DNA of 64,000 nt, from the NCBI GenBank assembly GCA_036677085.1, contig JAKFFI010000063.1:1-64000 (forward strand). Reading direction: 5' to 3'. The stretch's first letter is position 1. Every line of letters begins with the position of its first letter. This document shows, one piece after another, positions 36,276 through 44,653 of this stretch. The notes below the pieces were generated by a model. The model was given only the letters and a program-made list of their open reading frames with translations, ran no database searches and was not told where the DNA came from. A program made the translations under genes and the position numbers. The DNA is from JAGPUQ01 sp036677085 (GTDB taxonomy: Bacteria > Pseudomonadota > Gammaproteobacteria > Pseudomonadales > Porticoccaceae).

Positions 36276-37316
36276 TTATTCAAACTCCGCATCCGCCGCC
36301 GCAGCGGTTTCGGGGATGGCGGCGGAATCGCCACCGAGCAACTTGGCGCGCAGCTGGGTATCGATCTCCGTCGCAATCTCGGGATGTTCCCGGAGGTAGT
36401 CGCAGGCGTTGCTCTTGCCTTGCCCGATCTTGTCGCCGCGATAGGCGTACCAGGCGCCGGATTTTTCGACCAGACCGCACTTGACGCCCAGGTCGATGAT
36501 CTCGCCCATGCGGTTGATGCCGGAGCCATAGAGAATCTGGAACTCGGCCTGCCGGAACGGCGGCGACACCTTGTTCTTGACCACCTTGACGCGGGTCTCG
36601 CTGCCGACGACCTCCTCGCCCTCCTTGACCGCGCCGATGCGGCGGATATCGAGACGCACCGAAGCGTAGAACTTGAGCGCGTTGCCCCCGGTGGTAGTCT
36701 CGGGGTTGCCGAACATGACACCGATTTTCATCCGGATCTGGTTGATGAAGATCACCAGACAGTTGGAATTCTTGATGTTGCCGGTGAGTTTGCGCAGTGC
36801 CTGCGACATCAGCCGCGCCTGCAAGCCCACATGATGGTCGCCCATCTCGCCCTCGATCTCGGCGCGGGGCACCAGCGCCGCCACCGAATCCACGACCAGC
36901 ACATCGATGGCACCGGAACGCACCAGCATGTCGGTAACTTCCAGTGCCTGCTCGCCGGTATCGGGCTGGGACAGGATCAGGTCGTCGATATTGACCCCGA
37001 GTTTCTCCGCATAGATGGGATCCAGCGCGTGCTCGGCGTCGATAAAGGCGCAGGTGCCGCCCAGCTTCTGCGCCTGGGCGATGACCGACAGGGTCAGCGT
37101 GGTCTTGCCCGAGGATTCGGGACCGTAGATCTCGACCACCCGACCCCGTGGCAGGCCGCCTACCCCAAGTGCAATATCGAGCCCGAGCGAGCCCGTTGAA
37201 ATGCTCGGAATTGCGACATGCTCCTTGTCACCCATCCGCATCACCGTGCCCTTGCCAAACTGCTTGTCGATCTGGCTCAAGGCCGCCTGCAATGCCTTTT
37301 CCTTGTTCGGATCCAT
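36276..37316 (-). CDS. recA: recombinase RecA
   Basis: Forms filaments on single-stranded DNA for strand exchange and activates LexA self-cleavage. 346 residues: Walker A GPESSGKTT (65-73), Walker B VLVVDSVAAL, NQIRMKIGVMFGNPETTTGGNALKFYAS (loop L2 region), acidic C-terminus ending ADAEFE. A LexA box lies about 75 bases upstream. A 10-base duplication (CTCTGTCTGT twice) is in the leader, and a 13-base duplication overlaps the stop codon. Confidence 0.98.
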   Translation of the reverse strand: MDPNKEKALQAALSQIDKQFGKGTVMRMGDKEHVAIPSISTGSLGLDIALGVGGLPRGRVVEIYGPESSGKTTLTLSVIAQAQKLGGTCAFIDAEHALDPIYAEKLGVNIDDLILSQPDTGEQALEVTDMLVRSGAIDVLVVDSVAALVPRAEIEGEMGDHHVGLQARLMSQALRKLTGNIKNSNCLVIFINQIRMKIGVMFGNPETTTGGNALKFYASVRLDIRRIGAVKEGEEVVGSETRVKVVKNKVSPPFRQAEFQILYGSGINRMGEIIDLGVKCGLVEKSGAWYAYRGDKIGQGKSNACDYLREHPEIATEIDTQLRAKLLGGDSAAIPETAAAADAEFE

Positions 37317-37389
37317 CGCGCTACCTCTGTCTGTCTCTGTCTGTCATTGCCACCACTGGCTTGGAGCCAGCTTATGCCAAACCGGATAA

Positions 37390-37405
37390 CTGTACAAGTA
37401 TACAG
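37390..37405. promoter_or_regulatory. LexA (SOS) box of recA
   Basis: CTGTACAAGTATACAG fits the CTGT-N8-ACAG consensus of gammaproteobacterial LexA. On the minus strand TTGTAC within it could serve as a -35 element with a -10-like TAAGCT about 17 bases on, so LexA would block RNA polymerase. Confidence 0.88.
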
Positions 37406-37459
37406 TTATCGAAAAAATGGGCCTTCGCCAGCGACGTGCGTCCCCTGCCGCCATGTCGG

Positions 37460-38059
37460 TCAGCGCCGGAGATCCGTTGGGGGTTCCGCCTGGGGAACGG
37501 GCTCCGCCCGCAACATCTCCGGCCAGGCGGCACGCAAGTAGATGGCCATGGACCACAGGGTCAGCAGCGCGGCGCCATACAGCAGCCCGAGCGCAACCTG
37601 ATTGAACACAGGAAAGGAACCGTCCCGATCGAACACCAGCAGGGCCGTGATTGCCACCATCTGCAATGTGGTTTTGACCTTGCCGATGCCGGACACGGCC
37701 ACCCTGGCGCGCTGACCCAGTTCCGCCATCCATTCCCGCAACGCCGAGATCACCAGCTCGCGTCCGATGATGATCATGGTGGGCAGGGCAAACTCCGGCG
37801 TCGCCTGGCGCTGTAGCAGCACCACCAGCGCGACCACCACGATCAGCTTGTCCGCCACGGGATCCAGAAAAGCGCCGAAACGGGTCTCCTGACCCAGGCG
37901 GCGCGCCAGATATCCGTCCGCCCAGTCGGTGAAGCCGGCCAGGGCAAAAATCCCGGCCGCCGCCACATAGCGCCAGTTCCAGGGCAAGTAAAAGACCACC
38001 ACCAGCAGTGGAATCAGCCCCACCCGCAGCAGGGTCAGTGAGGTGGGCAGATTGATCAT
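37460..38059 (-). CDS. pgsA: CDP-diacylglycerol-glycerol-3-phosphate 3-phosphatidyltransferase
   Basis: Inner-membrane enzyme that makes phosphatidylglycerol phosphate. 199 residues from MINLPTSLTLLRVGLIP; the CDP-alcohol phosphatidyltransferase motif D-x2-D-G-x2-A-R-x8-G-x3-D-x3-D is seen as DWADGYLARRLGQETRFGAFLDPVADK. About five hydrophobic segments. Directly downstream of uvrC, as in E. coli and Pseudomonas. SD GGGAG before 38059. Confidence 0.93.
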   Translation of the reverse strand: MINLPTSLTLLRVGLIPLLVVVFYLPWNWRYVAAAGIFALAGFTDWADGYLARRLGQETRFGAFLDPVADKLIVVVALVVLLQRQATPEFALPTMIIIGRELVISALREWMAELGQRARVAVSGIGKVKTTLQMVAITALLVFDRDGSFPVFNQVALGLLYGAALLTLWSMAIYLRAAWPEMLRAEPVPQAEPPTDLRR

Positions 38060-38087
38060 GACGACTCCCGGTAACGGCACGGCCAAG

Positions 38088-39911
38088 CTAGCCGCTGTGG
38101 AGGGTGCTGTAAATAGCCTCGGCGACCTTGCGATCGATTCCGGGTACCTTCACAAGGTCCGCGACGCTGGCCTGCGCCACCGAGCCGAGTCCACCGAAAT
38201 GACGGAGCAATTCCCGCCGCCGCTTGGGCCCCACGCCCGGGATACCCTCCAGCGTCGAGGCGCGGCGGCGGCGCTCGCGGCGACCGCGATGTCCCGTGAT
38301 CGCAAACCGGTGGGCTTCGTCGCGAATCTGCTGGATCAGCAACAGGCTGCGGGGATCCGCCACGACCTCACGCGCAGTGCCGCCGACGCTGATGAGCAGC
38401 GTTTCGAGACCCGGCTTGCGCGCCGTCCCCTTGGCGACACCCACGGCGAGCACGCCCACCACGCCCAGCTCGGCGAGCACCCGTTCCGCCACCGCCAACT
38501 GACCGCGGCCACCGTCCACGAACAACACGTCGGGGAGCGCGCCCTCGCCCTGCTGCAACCGCTTGTAGCGCCGTATCAGCGCCTGCTCCATGGCGGCGTA
38601 ATCGTCTCCCGGCGCGACGCCATCGATATTGAAGCGTCGATATTGCGACTTGAGCGGCCCTTCGCCGTTGAACACCACACAGGAGGCTACCGTCGCCTCG
38701 CCGCTGGAATGGCTGATATCGAAGCATTCGAGCCGCTGCGGCGGCTCGGGCAGTTCCAGCACGGCGGCGAGCGCTTCCAGCCGTTGCCGGGTATTGCGGG
38801 ACGCGGCAAGGTGCCCCGCCAGATTCTGCTCGGCGGTACGCTGGGCGGTTTCGACCCAGCGGACGCGCGTGCCACGAATGCTGGCCTTGATCGCCACGCT
38901 GCGCCCCGCCGCCTCGGCCAGTGCCGCTTCCAGCAAGTCCCGCTCCTCGATGGCGACGGCGATCAGCAGTTCCCGGGGGATGTCCACGGCAACACCGCTC
39001 TCCAGATAATGATGGGAAATGAATTCGGCCAGCACCTCGCCCGGTGCGCTCTCCGGTGGCACAGCCGGATAGAAACTGCGGCTGCCCAGCATGCGGCCGC
39101 GGCGGATGTAAAGCACATGGACGCAGGCGCGCTCGGCACCGCTGGCGACGCCGATCACATCGATATCGCCGCTGCCGGCTTCTATCACCTGCTCGGCCTG
39201 GATCCGCCGCAGCGCCGCGATCTGGTCGCGCAGCGCCGCCGCCTGCTCAAACTCCAGACGCTCGGCCGCCCGTTCCATCGCGCGTTCCAGCTCCCGCATC
39301 AATTCGTGACTTTTGCCTTCGAGAAAAAGTCGGGTGTGATGCACATCGCGAGCGTAATCGTCCGCAGTGATATAGGCGACACAGGGCGCCGTGCAACGAC
39401 CGATCTGATACTGCAGACAGGGGCGCGAACGATGCCTGAAGACACTGTCCTCGCACTGGCGGACACGGAATGTCTTTTTCAGAAACGTCAGTGTCTCGCG
39501 CACGGCAAGCGCATTCGGATAGGGACCAAAATAACTGCCCTGGGCGCGCTTGACACCGCGGTGCATGGCAAGGCGCGGAAACGTATCGCGATCCGACAGA
39601 AACAGATAGGGATAGGATTTGTCGTCGCGAAACAGGATATTGAACGGCGGCCGGTATTGCTTGATCAGATTCTGTTCGAGAATCAGCGCTTCAAGCTCCG
39701 ACTGGGTAACCGTCACCTCGACGCTGGCGATTTTCTGTACCAGTGCCGCCGTCTTGGGTGCCAGACCCTTGGCGCGAAAATAGCTCGCCACCCGCTTGCG
39801 CAGATTCTTGGCCTTGCCGACATAGAGCACCGCGCCCTCGCCACCGAGCATCTGATAGACGCCCGGGCGGTCGGTGAGGCTTTGCAGGAAGCGTTTGGCG
39901 TCGAAACTCAT
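38088..39911 (-). CDS. uvrC: excinuclease ABC subunit C
   Basis: Makes both incisions in nucleotide excision repair. 607 residues: N-terminal GIY-YIG nuclease (GVYQMLGGEGAVLYVGKAKNLRKRVASYF), UVR motif (RLEFEQAAALRDQIAALRRIQ), the RNase H-like endonuclease domain (CFDISHSSGEATVASCVVF, DVLFVDGGRGQL) and a C-terminal helix-hairpin-helix pair (LEGIPGVGPKRRRELLRHFGG and VKVPGIDRKVAEAIY). Start at ATG 39911; a TTG five codons upstream is in frame. Confidence 0.96.
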   Translation of the reverse strand: MSFDAKRFLQSLTDRPGVYQMLGGEGAVLYVGKAKNLRKRVASYFRAKGLAPKTAALVQKIASVEVTVTQSELEALILEQNLIKQYRPPFNILFRDDKSYPYLFLSDRDTFPRLAMHRGVKRAQGSYFGPYPNALAVRETLTFLKKTFRVRQCEDSVFRHRSRPCLQYQIGRCTAPCVAYITADDYARDVHHTRLFLEGKSHELMRELERAMERAAERLEFEQAAALRDQIAALRRIQAEQVIEAGSGDIDVIGVASGAERACVHVLYIRRGRMLGSRSFYPAVPPESAPGEVLAEFISHHYLESGVAVDIPRELLIAVAIEERDLLEAALAEAAGRSVAIKASIRGTRVRWVETAQRTAEQNLAGHLAASRNTRQRLEALAAVLELPEPPQRLECFDISHSSGEATVASCVVFNGEGPLKSQYRRFNIDGVAPGDDYAAMEQALIRRYKRLQQGEGALPDVLFVDGGRGQLAVAERVLAELGVVGVLAVGVAKGTARKPGLETLLISVGGTAREVVADPRSLLLIQQIRDEAHRFAITGHRGRRERRRRASTLEGIPGVGPKRRRELLRHFGGLGSVAQASVADLVKVPGIDRKVAEAIYSTLHSG

Positions 39912-39981
39912 GGCGACTTGCGGCAATGGACCAGCAGAATGGGCGCGACCCCGGCCGCACGGCCGCCGTCGCAGCGGTGGC

Positions 39982-40662
39982 TCAGAGTACGTCGTTGGGG
40001 TCGATGAGACCGTACTTCACCGTCGCCAGCGCGAGCTCGACATCGTTACCGACACCCAGCTTTTCGTAGATCCGGTATTTGTAGGTGTTGATGGTTTTCG
40101 GGCTGATGTTGAGCACAGCGGCAACTTCATTGGCGCGGTGCCCGCTGCCGATCATCTGGGCGATCTGCAACTCGCGGCGGGACAGTGTCGCCAGCGGCGA
40201 ACCCTGCTGATCCGGCCTGAGTCCCTTGACCACCATGAGCTGGGCAATTGCCGGGCTGACGTAGATGCCATCTTCGATCACGGTTTGCAGCGCGCGCTGG
40301 ATTTCCTCGCGGTCCGCCTGCTTGGTGATATAGCCGGCCGCCCCGGCCTTGAGCAATTGGGCGGGATAGGTGTCATCGGCGAATACGCTGACGACAATCA
40401 CCTTGAGTCCGGGATTGGCCAGCATCAACCGCCGCGTGGCTTCCAGCCCACCGATACCCGGCATGCGGATGTCCATGAACACGATGTCGGGATTCAGGTC
40501 GCGCGTCAGGGCAAGCGCCTGCTCGCCACTCGAGCCCTGGCCGATCACCTCCACCCCCGGCGTGGACTCGATCAGGCTGCAAATCCCCATGCGCACCACA
40601 TCGTGATCATCGATGACGAGGATCCTGAGCGGTGTGTGGCCAAGTTTGGCATGGACGTTCAT
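39982..40662 (-). CDS. GacA/UvrY-type response regulator
   Basis: A 226-residue two-component regulator: receiver domain with Asp19-Asp20, phosphoacceptor Asp64 (VFMDIRMPGIGG) and Lys114 (YITKQ), and a LuxR-type helix-turn-helix (LSRRELQIAQMIGSGHRANEVAAVLNISPKTINTYKYRIYEKLGV). The position next to uvrC identifies it as the uvrY/gacA orthologue, which turns on small RNAs that sequester CsrA. The partner sensor kinase is not in the window. Confidence 0.92.
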   Translation of the reverse strand: MNVHAKLGHTPLRILVIDDHDVVRMGICSLIESTPGVEVIGQGSSGEQALALTRDLNPDIVFMDIRMPGIGGLEATRRLMLANPGLKVIVVSVFADDTYPAQLLKAGAAGYITKQADREEIQRALQTVIEDGIYVSPAIAQLMVVKGLRPDQQGSPLATLSRRELQIAQMIGSGHRANEVAAVLNISPKTINTYKYRIYEKLGVGNDVELALATVKYGLIDPNDVL

Positions 40663-40672
40663 CGCCGGTAGC

Positions 40673-41335
40673 CTAGCATCCCCCGGGGTCGCCGGCCATG
40701 CTCCGCAGCGCGGCCCACTCACGGATGCTCTGCACGAGACGCAAGGTAATGCTGACGCGCGGGCCCTCAACCGCGGGTTCTTTGGGTACGCGATGCCGCC
40801 AGTGCCGCTGCATGGGGCCGGCCATCAGCAATAACGAACCGTCCGCGAGGACGAGTTGTCGGCGCAGTCCGGGCTGACTGCGGTGACGCAGCTCGAAACG
40901 GCGCGCGACCCCGAGACTGAGGGTGGCGATCACCGGCTCCGGCCCCAGCACGGCTTCGTCGTCGCTGTGCCAGTCGACGCTGTCCTGCCCCGAGCGGTAG
41001 CAGTTGAGCAGCGCGCTGTTGAAGCGGTGACCGGTGATCGCCTCGACCCGGCCGCGCAGCGCGGCGAGCGCCGGCGTCCAGGGATGGCTCGTGAGGCGAG
41101 CGCCCGAGTAGCCGTAATTGGCGCCGGGATCGCCATACCAGACATTGAGGCGCGGGATCGGCAGGTACCGCCCGGCGATACGGATCTGGCTCTGTTCCCA
41201 GGGCGCCGAGCTCTCCAACTCCTGAAATAGTTCCCCGGCTGCGGACAGGGACAGAAACTGCGGCCAATGGGTCAGCTCCGCCTCCGGCAGCCGCAGCTGC
41301 TGGACGGCGTCAAACGGCAGCGGCGCGGTCGTCAT
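40673..41335 (-). CDS. AlkB-like 2-oxoglutarate/Fe(II) dioxygenase
   Basis: A 220-residue enzyme of the AlkB family, which removes alkyl groups from nucleic acid bases or related substrates. Seen: RLNVWYGDPGANYGYSGA, NCYRSGQDSVDWHSDDEAVLG (H-x-D iron ligands), HRVPKEP (second His) and RVSITLR (2-oxoglutarate Arg). Closer in pattern to ALKBH2/3-like bacterial proteins than to E. coli AlkB. Start ATG 41335 overlaps the 3' end of murB by 26 bases. Ends 10 bases before the response regulator gene. Confidence 0.88.
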   Translation of the reverse strand: MTTAPLPFDAVQQLRLPEAELTHWPQFLSLSAAGELFQELESSAPWEQSQIRIAGRYLPIPRLNVWYGDPGANYGYSGARLTSHPWTPALAALRGRVEAITGHRFNSALLNCYRSGQDSVDWHSDDEAVLGPEPVIATLSLGVARRFELRHRSQPGLRRQLVLADGSLLLMAGPMQRHWRHRVPKEPAVEGPRVSITLRLVQSIREWAALRSMAGDPGGC

Positions 41336-42365
41336 GGCCCGGCCAGTCCACGCCCAGCACCCGGGGCTCGGGTTCCAGCTCGACGCCGAAACGATCCACC
41401 ACGTCAGCGCGGATATCCCGCGCCAACGCCAGCAGCGCGGCGGCGCCGCCGCCACGATTCACCAACACCAGGGCCTGCTGATCATGCACACCGACTCCCG
41501 CCCGCTCGACGCCCTTCCAGCCGGCGCACTCGATGAGCCAGGCCGCCGCCAGTTTGACGCCGCCGTCCGCGGCCGGGAAGGTCACCAAGTCTGGAAAGCG
41601 GGCCACCAACCGGCGCGCCTGCTCCGCATCCACCACCGGATTCTTGAAGAAACTGCCGGCATTGGGCACTCGCGCCGGGTCGGGCAGCCGCGCGCGGCGC
41701 AAGGCTACGACCGCGGCAGCCATCCGCTCCGGCGTGATCTCCTCGGCCGGCACCCTGGCAAGCACCGCACGCAGGGCGGGATAGGTCAGCACCGGTGCGG
41801 CCCGGCGACTCAAGGCGAGGGTCACCGAGGTGATCAGCCAGGCGTCGCGGCCAGCGCCCTTGAAGAGGCTGTCGCGATAACCGAAACCGCAGTCGGCGCG
41901 GGAAAAACGTCGGGTTTTGCCCGTTGCAATGGCGATGGCTTCCAGTGCGACGAACCGGCTCTCCAGCTCCACGCCGTAGGCGCCGATGTTCTGAATGGGC
42001 GCCGCGCCCACGGTGCCCGGAATCAGCGCCAGATTTTCCAGACCGTACCAGCCGCGCGCGAGGCAGTAGTCGACCGTCTGGTGCCAATCCTCGCCGGCGC
42101 CGACCTCCAGGTGAATCGCATCCCCGCGCTCGGCGACCAGCGCGCGGCCTTGAATACCCACCTGCACCGTGAGCCCTGGCAGATCGCCGGCGAGCACCAC
42201 ATTGCTGCCGCCCCCCAGCACCGTCACCCGCAGGCGTTGGTCGCGGGCGAAGTCCAGGGCGGCGCGCGCCTCGGCGACATTCTCGACGCGGGCGAAATAC
42301 GCGGCCCGGGCGGCCAGTGCCAGACTGTTATGGGGCCGCAGTTCGACATCGCGCTGAATTTGCAT
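41310..42365 (-). CDS. murB: UDP-N-acetylenolpyruvoylglucosamine reductase
   Basis: Second committed step of peptidoglycan precursor synthesis, FAD-dependent in the cytosol. 351 residues: FAD-binding LGGGSNVVLAGDLPGL, GLENLALIPGTVGAAPIQNIGAYGVEL, YRDSLFK, and NAGSFFKNP (proton-donor Ser). The length and the C-terminal lobe match the type I (E. coli-like) enzyme. Two bases downstream of the phosphatase gene, so co-transcribed. Confidence 0.95.
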   Translation of the reverse strand: MQIQRDVELRPHNSLALAARAAYFARVENVAEARAALDFARDQRLRVTVLGGGSNVVLAGDLPGLTVQVGIQGRALVAERGDAIHLEVGAGEDWHQTVDYCLARGWYGLENLALIPGTVGAAPIQNIGAYGVELESRFVALEAIAIATGKTRRFSRADCGFGYRDSLFKGAGRDAWLITSVTLALSRRAAPVLTYPALRAVLARVPAEEITPERMAAAVVALRRARLPDPARVPNAGSFFKNPVVDAEQARRLVARFPDLVTFPAADGGVKLAAAWLIECAGWKGVERAGVGVHDQQALVLVNRGGGAAALLALARDIRADVVDRFGVELEPEPRVLGVDWPGHDDRAAAV

Positions 42366-42367
42366 GG

Positions 42368-42862
42368 CTATGCCAGCCGATGCCGCGTGCGAATTGCCGC
42401 CAGCAGACCGTCGGCCGCCACTTCCGCCAGGTCCAGCACCCGCTCGAAATCGCGGGTATCACCGGCATAGGGATCCGGCACCTCGAGCGCACCCTGGTAG
42501 CCACCGGCACGCAGAAACAGATCGAGCTCGCCGCGATACCAGTTCGGACGCTGGCGCTCCAGATTGCGCAGATTGGTGTTATCCATGGCCAGGATGTAGC
42601 TGAAATTCCGGAAATCCGCCGGCGTCACCTGGCGCGCGCGCAAGTGTTCCAGATCGTAGCCGCGCTCGCGCGCGGCCCGCTGGGTGCGGGGATCCGGTGG
42701 CAGGCCGAGGTGCCAGTCGCCGGTTCCGGCGGAATCCACCCGGATCGCGCCGGCGAGCCCAGCGCGCTCCACCCGTTGCGCGAACACGCCGTGCGCGGTG
42801 GGCGAGCGGCAGATGTTGCCGAGGCACACGAACAGCACGCCGATGGGTCCCGGGACGATCAT
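42368..42862 (-). CDS. low-molecular-weight protein-tyrosine phosphatase
   Basis: A 164-residue cytosolic phosphatase: active-site loop VCLGNICRSPTA (Cys13, Arg19) and general-acid Asp in VPDPYAGD. In this conserved envelope gene cluster its physiological partner is not established. It overlaps kdsB by four bases (ATGA), implying coupled translation. Confidence 0.93.
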   Translation of the reverse strand: MIVPGPIGVLFVCLGNICRSPTAHGVFAQRVERAGLAGAIRVDSAGTGDWHLGLPPDPRTQRAARERGYDLEHLRARQVTPADFRNFSYILAMDNTNLRNLERQRPNWYRGELDLFLRAGGYQGALEVPDPYAGDTRDFERVLDLAEVAADGLLAAIRTRHRLA

Positions 42863-43617
42863 GCACCCTGCCCGAGCAACGCACGTACCCGTTCGAGGTC
42901 GGCCGGCGTATCCACACCACCAGGTACCGGCACCAGCGCCTCCGCCACATGGATGGCGACACCCTGAGCCAGAAAACGCAGTTGTTCCAGGGCTTCAACG
43001 ACCTCCAACGGCGCCACCGACCAGCGCGTGAAGGCGTGCAATGCCGCTACCCGGTAGGCATAAAGGCCGATATGGCGCAGCGGCGGGCAGCGCGGGTCGA
43101 TGCCCCCTTCGCCGCGCAGCACCCGATCCCGCGCCCAGGGGATGGGGGCACGGCTGAAGTAGAGCGCACGCTCGGCCGCGCACACCACCTTGACCGCATT
43201 GGGGTCGGTCAACACATGTTGGTCCACGATGGACTCGCACAGGGTCGCGACGCCACAGTCAGGATTCCCTTGCAGATTGGCTGCTACCTGATTGATTACC
43301 AAGGGTGGAATCAGCGGTTCGTCGCCCTGCACATTGACCACGATGTCATCGTCACGCCAGCCGCACAGCCGCGCTACCTCGGCCAGGCGGTCGGTGCCCG
43401 AGGCGTGATCGGCCGCGGTCATGAGAGCGACGCCGCCAGCTGCCGACACCCGGTGATGGATATCCTCATGATCCGTCGCAACGATGACGCGGGCGGCGGT
43501 GCTCGCCAGCGCGGCCTGCCGTACCCACTCCACCATGGGCTTGCCGGCAATATCGAGCAAGGGTTTTCCCGGCAGTCGAGAGGAACCGAAGCGGGCCGGG
43601 ATCACACAATAAAACAT
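42859..43617 (-). CDS. kdsB: 3-deoxy-manno-octulosonate cytidylyltransferase
   Basis: Makes CMP-KDO for LPS inner core. 252 residues: FYCVIPARFGSSRLPGKPL (nucleotide-binding), VATDHEDI, VNVQGDEPLIPP and HIGLYAYRVAALHAF are all family signatures. Cytosolic. Part of the lpxK-kdsB-ptp-murB run, 28 bases after lpxK. Confidence 0.95.
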   Translation of the reverse strand: MFYCVIPARFGSSRLPGKPLLDIAGKPMVEWVRQAALASTAARVIVATDHEDIHHRVSAAGGVALMTAADHASGTDRLAEVARLCGWRDDDIVVNVQGDEPLIPPLVINQVAANLQGNPDCGVATLCESIVDQHVLTDPNAVKVVCAAERALYFSRAPIPWARDRVLRGEGGIDPRCPPLRHIGLYAYRVAALHAFTRWSVAPLEVVEALEQLRFLAQGVAIHVAEALVPVPGGVDTPADLERVRALLGQGA

Positions 43618-43645
43618 AATTTTTTCATCGTATTAAACCGGTTAT

Positions 43646-44653
43646 TTAAATTGAATTATCAATCAAATCGAGCAGTTGGTCCCAGCCGGGATCGGTGAGT
43701 TCCGCGACCACATCCAGCACCCAGGTCTGGGCGTTGGCGATGGCCTCGCACTTCACCGCGTCCTTGGCGGTGATCACCACCGGCAGCGCGTCGGGAAACC
43801 GCAGATCCGCCGCGCAGAAAACATGATGGTCCGGCCGGGGGTGCAGGTCGACGGCGCATCCCAGCGCTTCCAGCGTGGCGCGCAGCCGCTCGGGATTGCC
43901 GATTCCCGCTACCCCATGCACCCGCGGAGCCCCGCCCGCATCTTTGCGCTGTTCGCCGAGAAAAGCGTCCAGGCTCAACCGACGCCCGGAGACGAGATGG
44001 CGGAAGCCCAGCGGGCGCAGCTGCATCGGGTAACAGGCCCGCTGCGGCCGATAGTCACCGCCGTTGACCACTACCATATCCACTTCGTCGAGCCGCGAAG
44101 ACGGCTCCCGCAACGGACCCGCCGGCAGACAGCGGCCATTGCCGAGACCGCGGGCACCGTCCACCACGGCGATCTCGACGTCGCGATGCAGCCGGTAATG
44201 CTGGAGACCGTCGTCGGAGAGCACCAGATCGCAGTCACAATTCGCCAGCAGCCAGAGTACCGCCGCGCGGCGATCCCGGCACACCACCACCGGACAGCCG
44301 GTGGCGCGCGCCAGCAGGCAGGGCTCGTCACCCACTTCGTCGGCACCATGGGCCGGGGTGACCAGCAGGGGCTCCCGACCGACCGCGCCGCCGTAGCCAC
44401 GGCTGACGATGCCGGGGCGACGGCCGCGCGCGTGCAACCGTTCCGCGAGCGCGATCAACAGCGGCGTCTTGCCGGTACCGCCGACACTGATGTTGCCGAT
44501 CACCACCACCGGCGCCGCAAAGCGCGTCCCCTGGTAGCCCCGCTGCAACCATCGCCGCCGCCAGCGCGCAACCCGGGTGAACAACCAAGCGATCGGCACC
44601 AGCACCAGTCCCCAGCCGCCCGGCCGGTACCAGGCGCGCTCCAGCGCGCTCAC
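43646..44653 (-). CDS. lpxK: tetraacyldisaccharide 4'-kinase
   Basis: Phosphorylates the lipid A precursor at the inner membrane. 335 residues with an N-terminal membrane anchor (LVLVPIAWLFTRVA), Walker A VGGTGKTPLLIALAERL, VSRGYGG, and DDGLQHYRLHRDVEIAVVDGARGLGNG (catalytic Asp region). Overlaps msbA by four bases. Confidence 0.95.
   Translation of the reverse strand: MSALERAWYRPGGWGLVLVPIAWLFTRVARWRRRWLQRGYQGTRFAAPVVVIGNISVGGTGKTPLLIALAERLHARGRRPGIVSRGYGGAVGREPLLVTPAHGADEVGDEPCLLARATGCPVVVCRDRRAAVLWLLANCDCDLVLSDDGLQHYRLHRDVEIAVVDGARGLGNGRCLPAGPLREPSSRLDEVDMVVVNGGDYRPQRACYPMQLRPLGFRHLVSGRRLSLDAFLGEQRKDAGGAPRVHGVAGIGNPERLRATLEALGCAVDLHPRPDHHVFCAADLRFPDALPVVITAKDAVKCEAIANAQTWVLDVVAELTDPGWDQLLDLIDNSI

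Noticed and set aside
38043..40007. 654-codon plus-strand frame
   Set aside because: Antisense of uvrC; no domain or SD.
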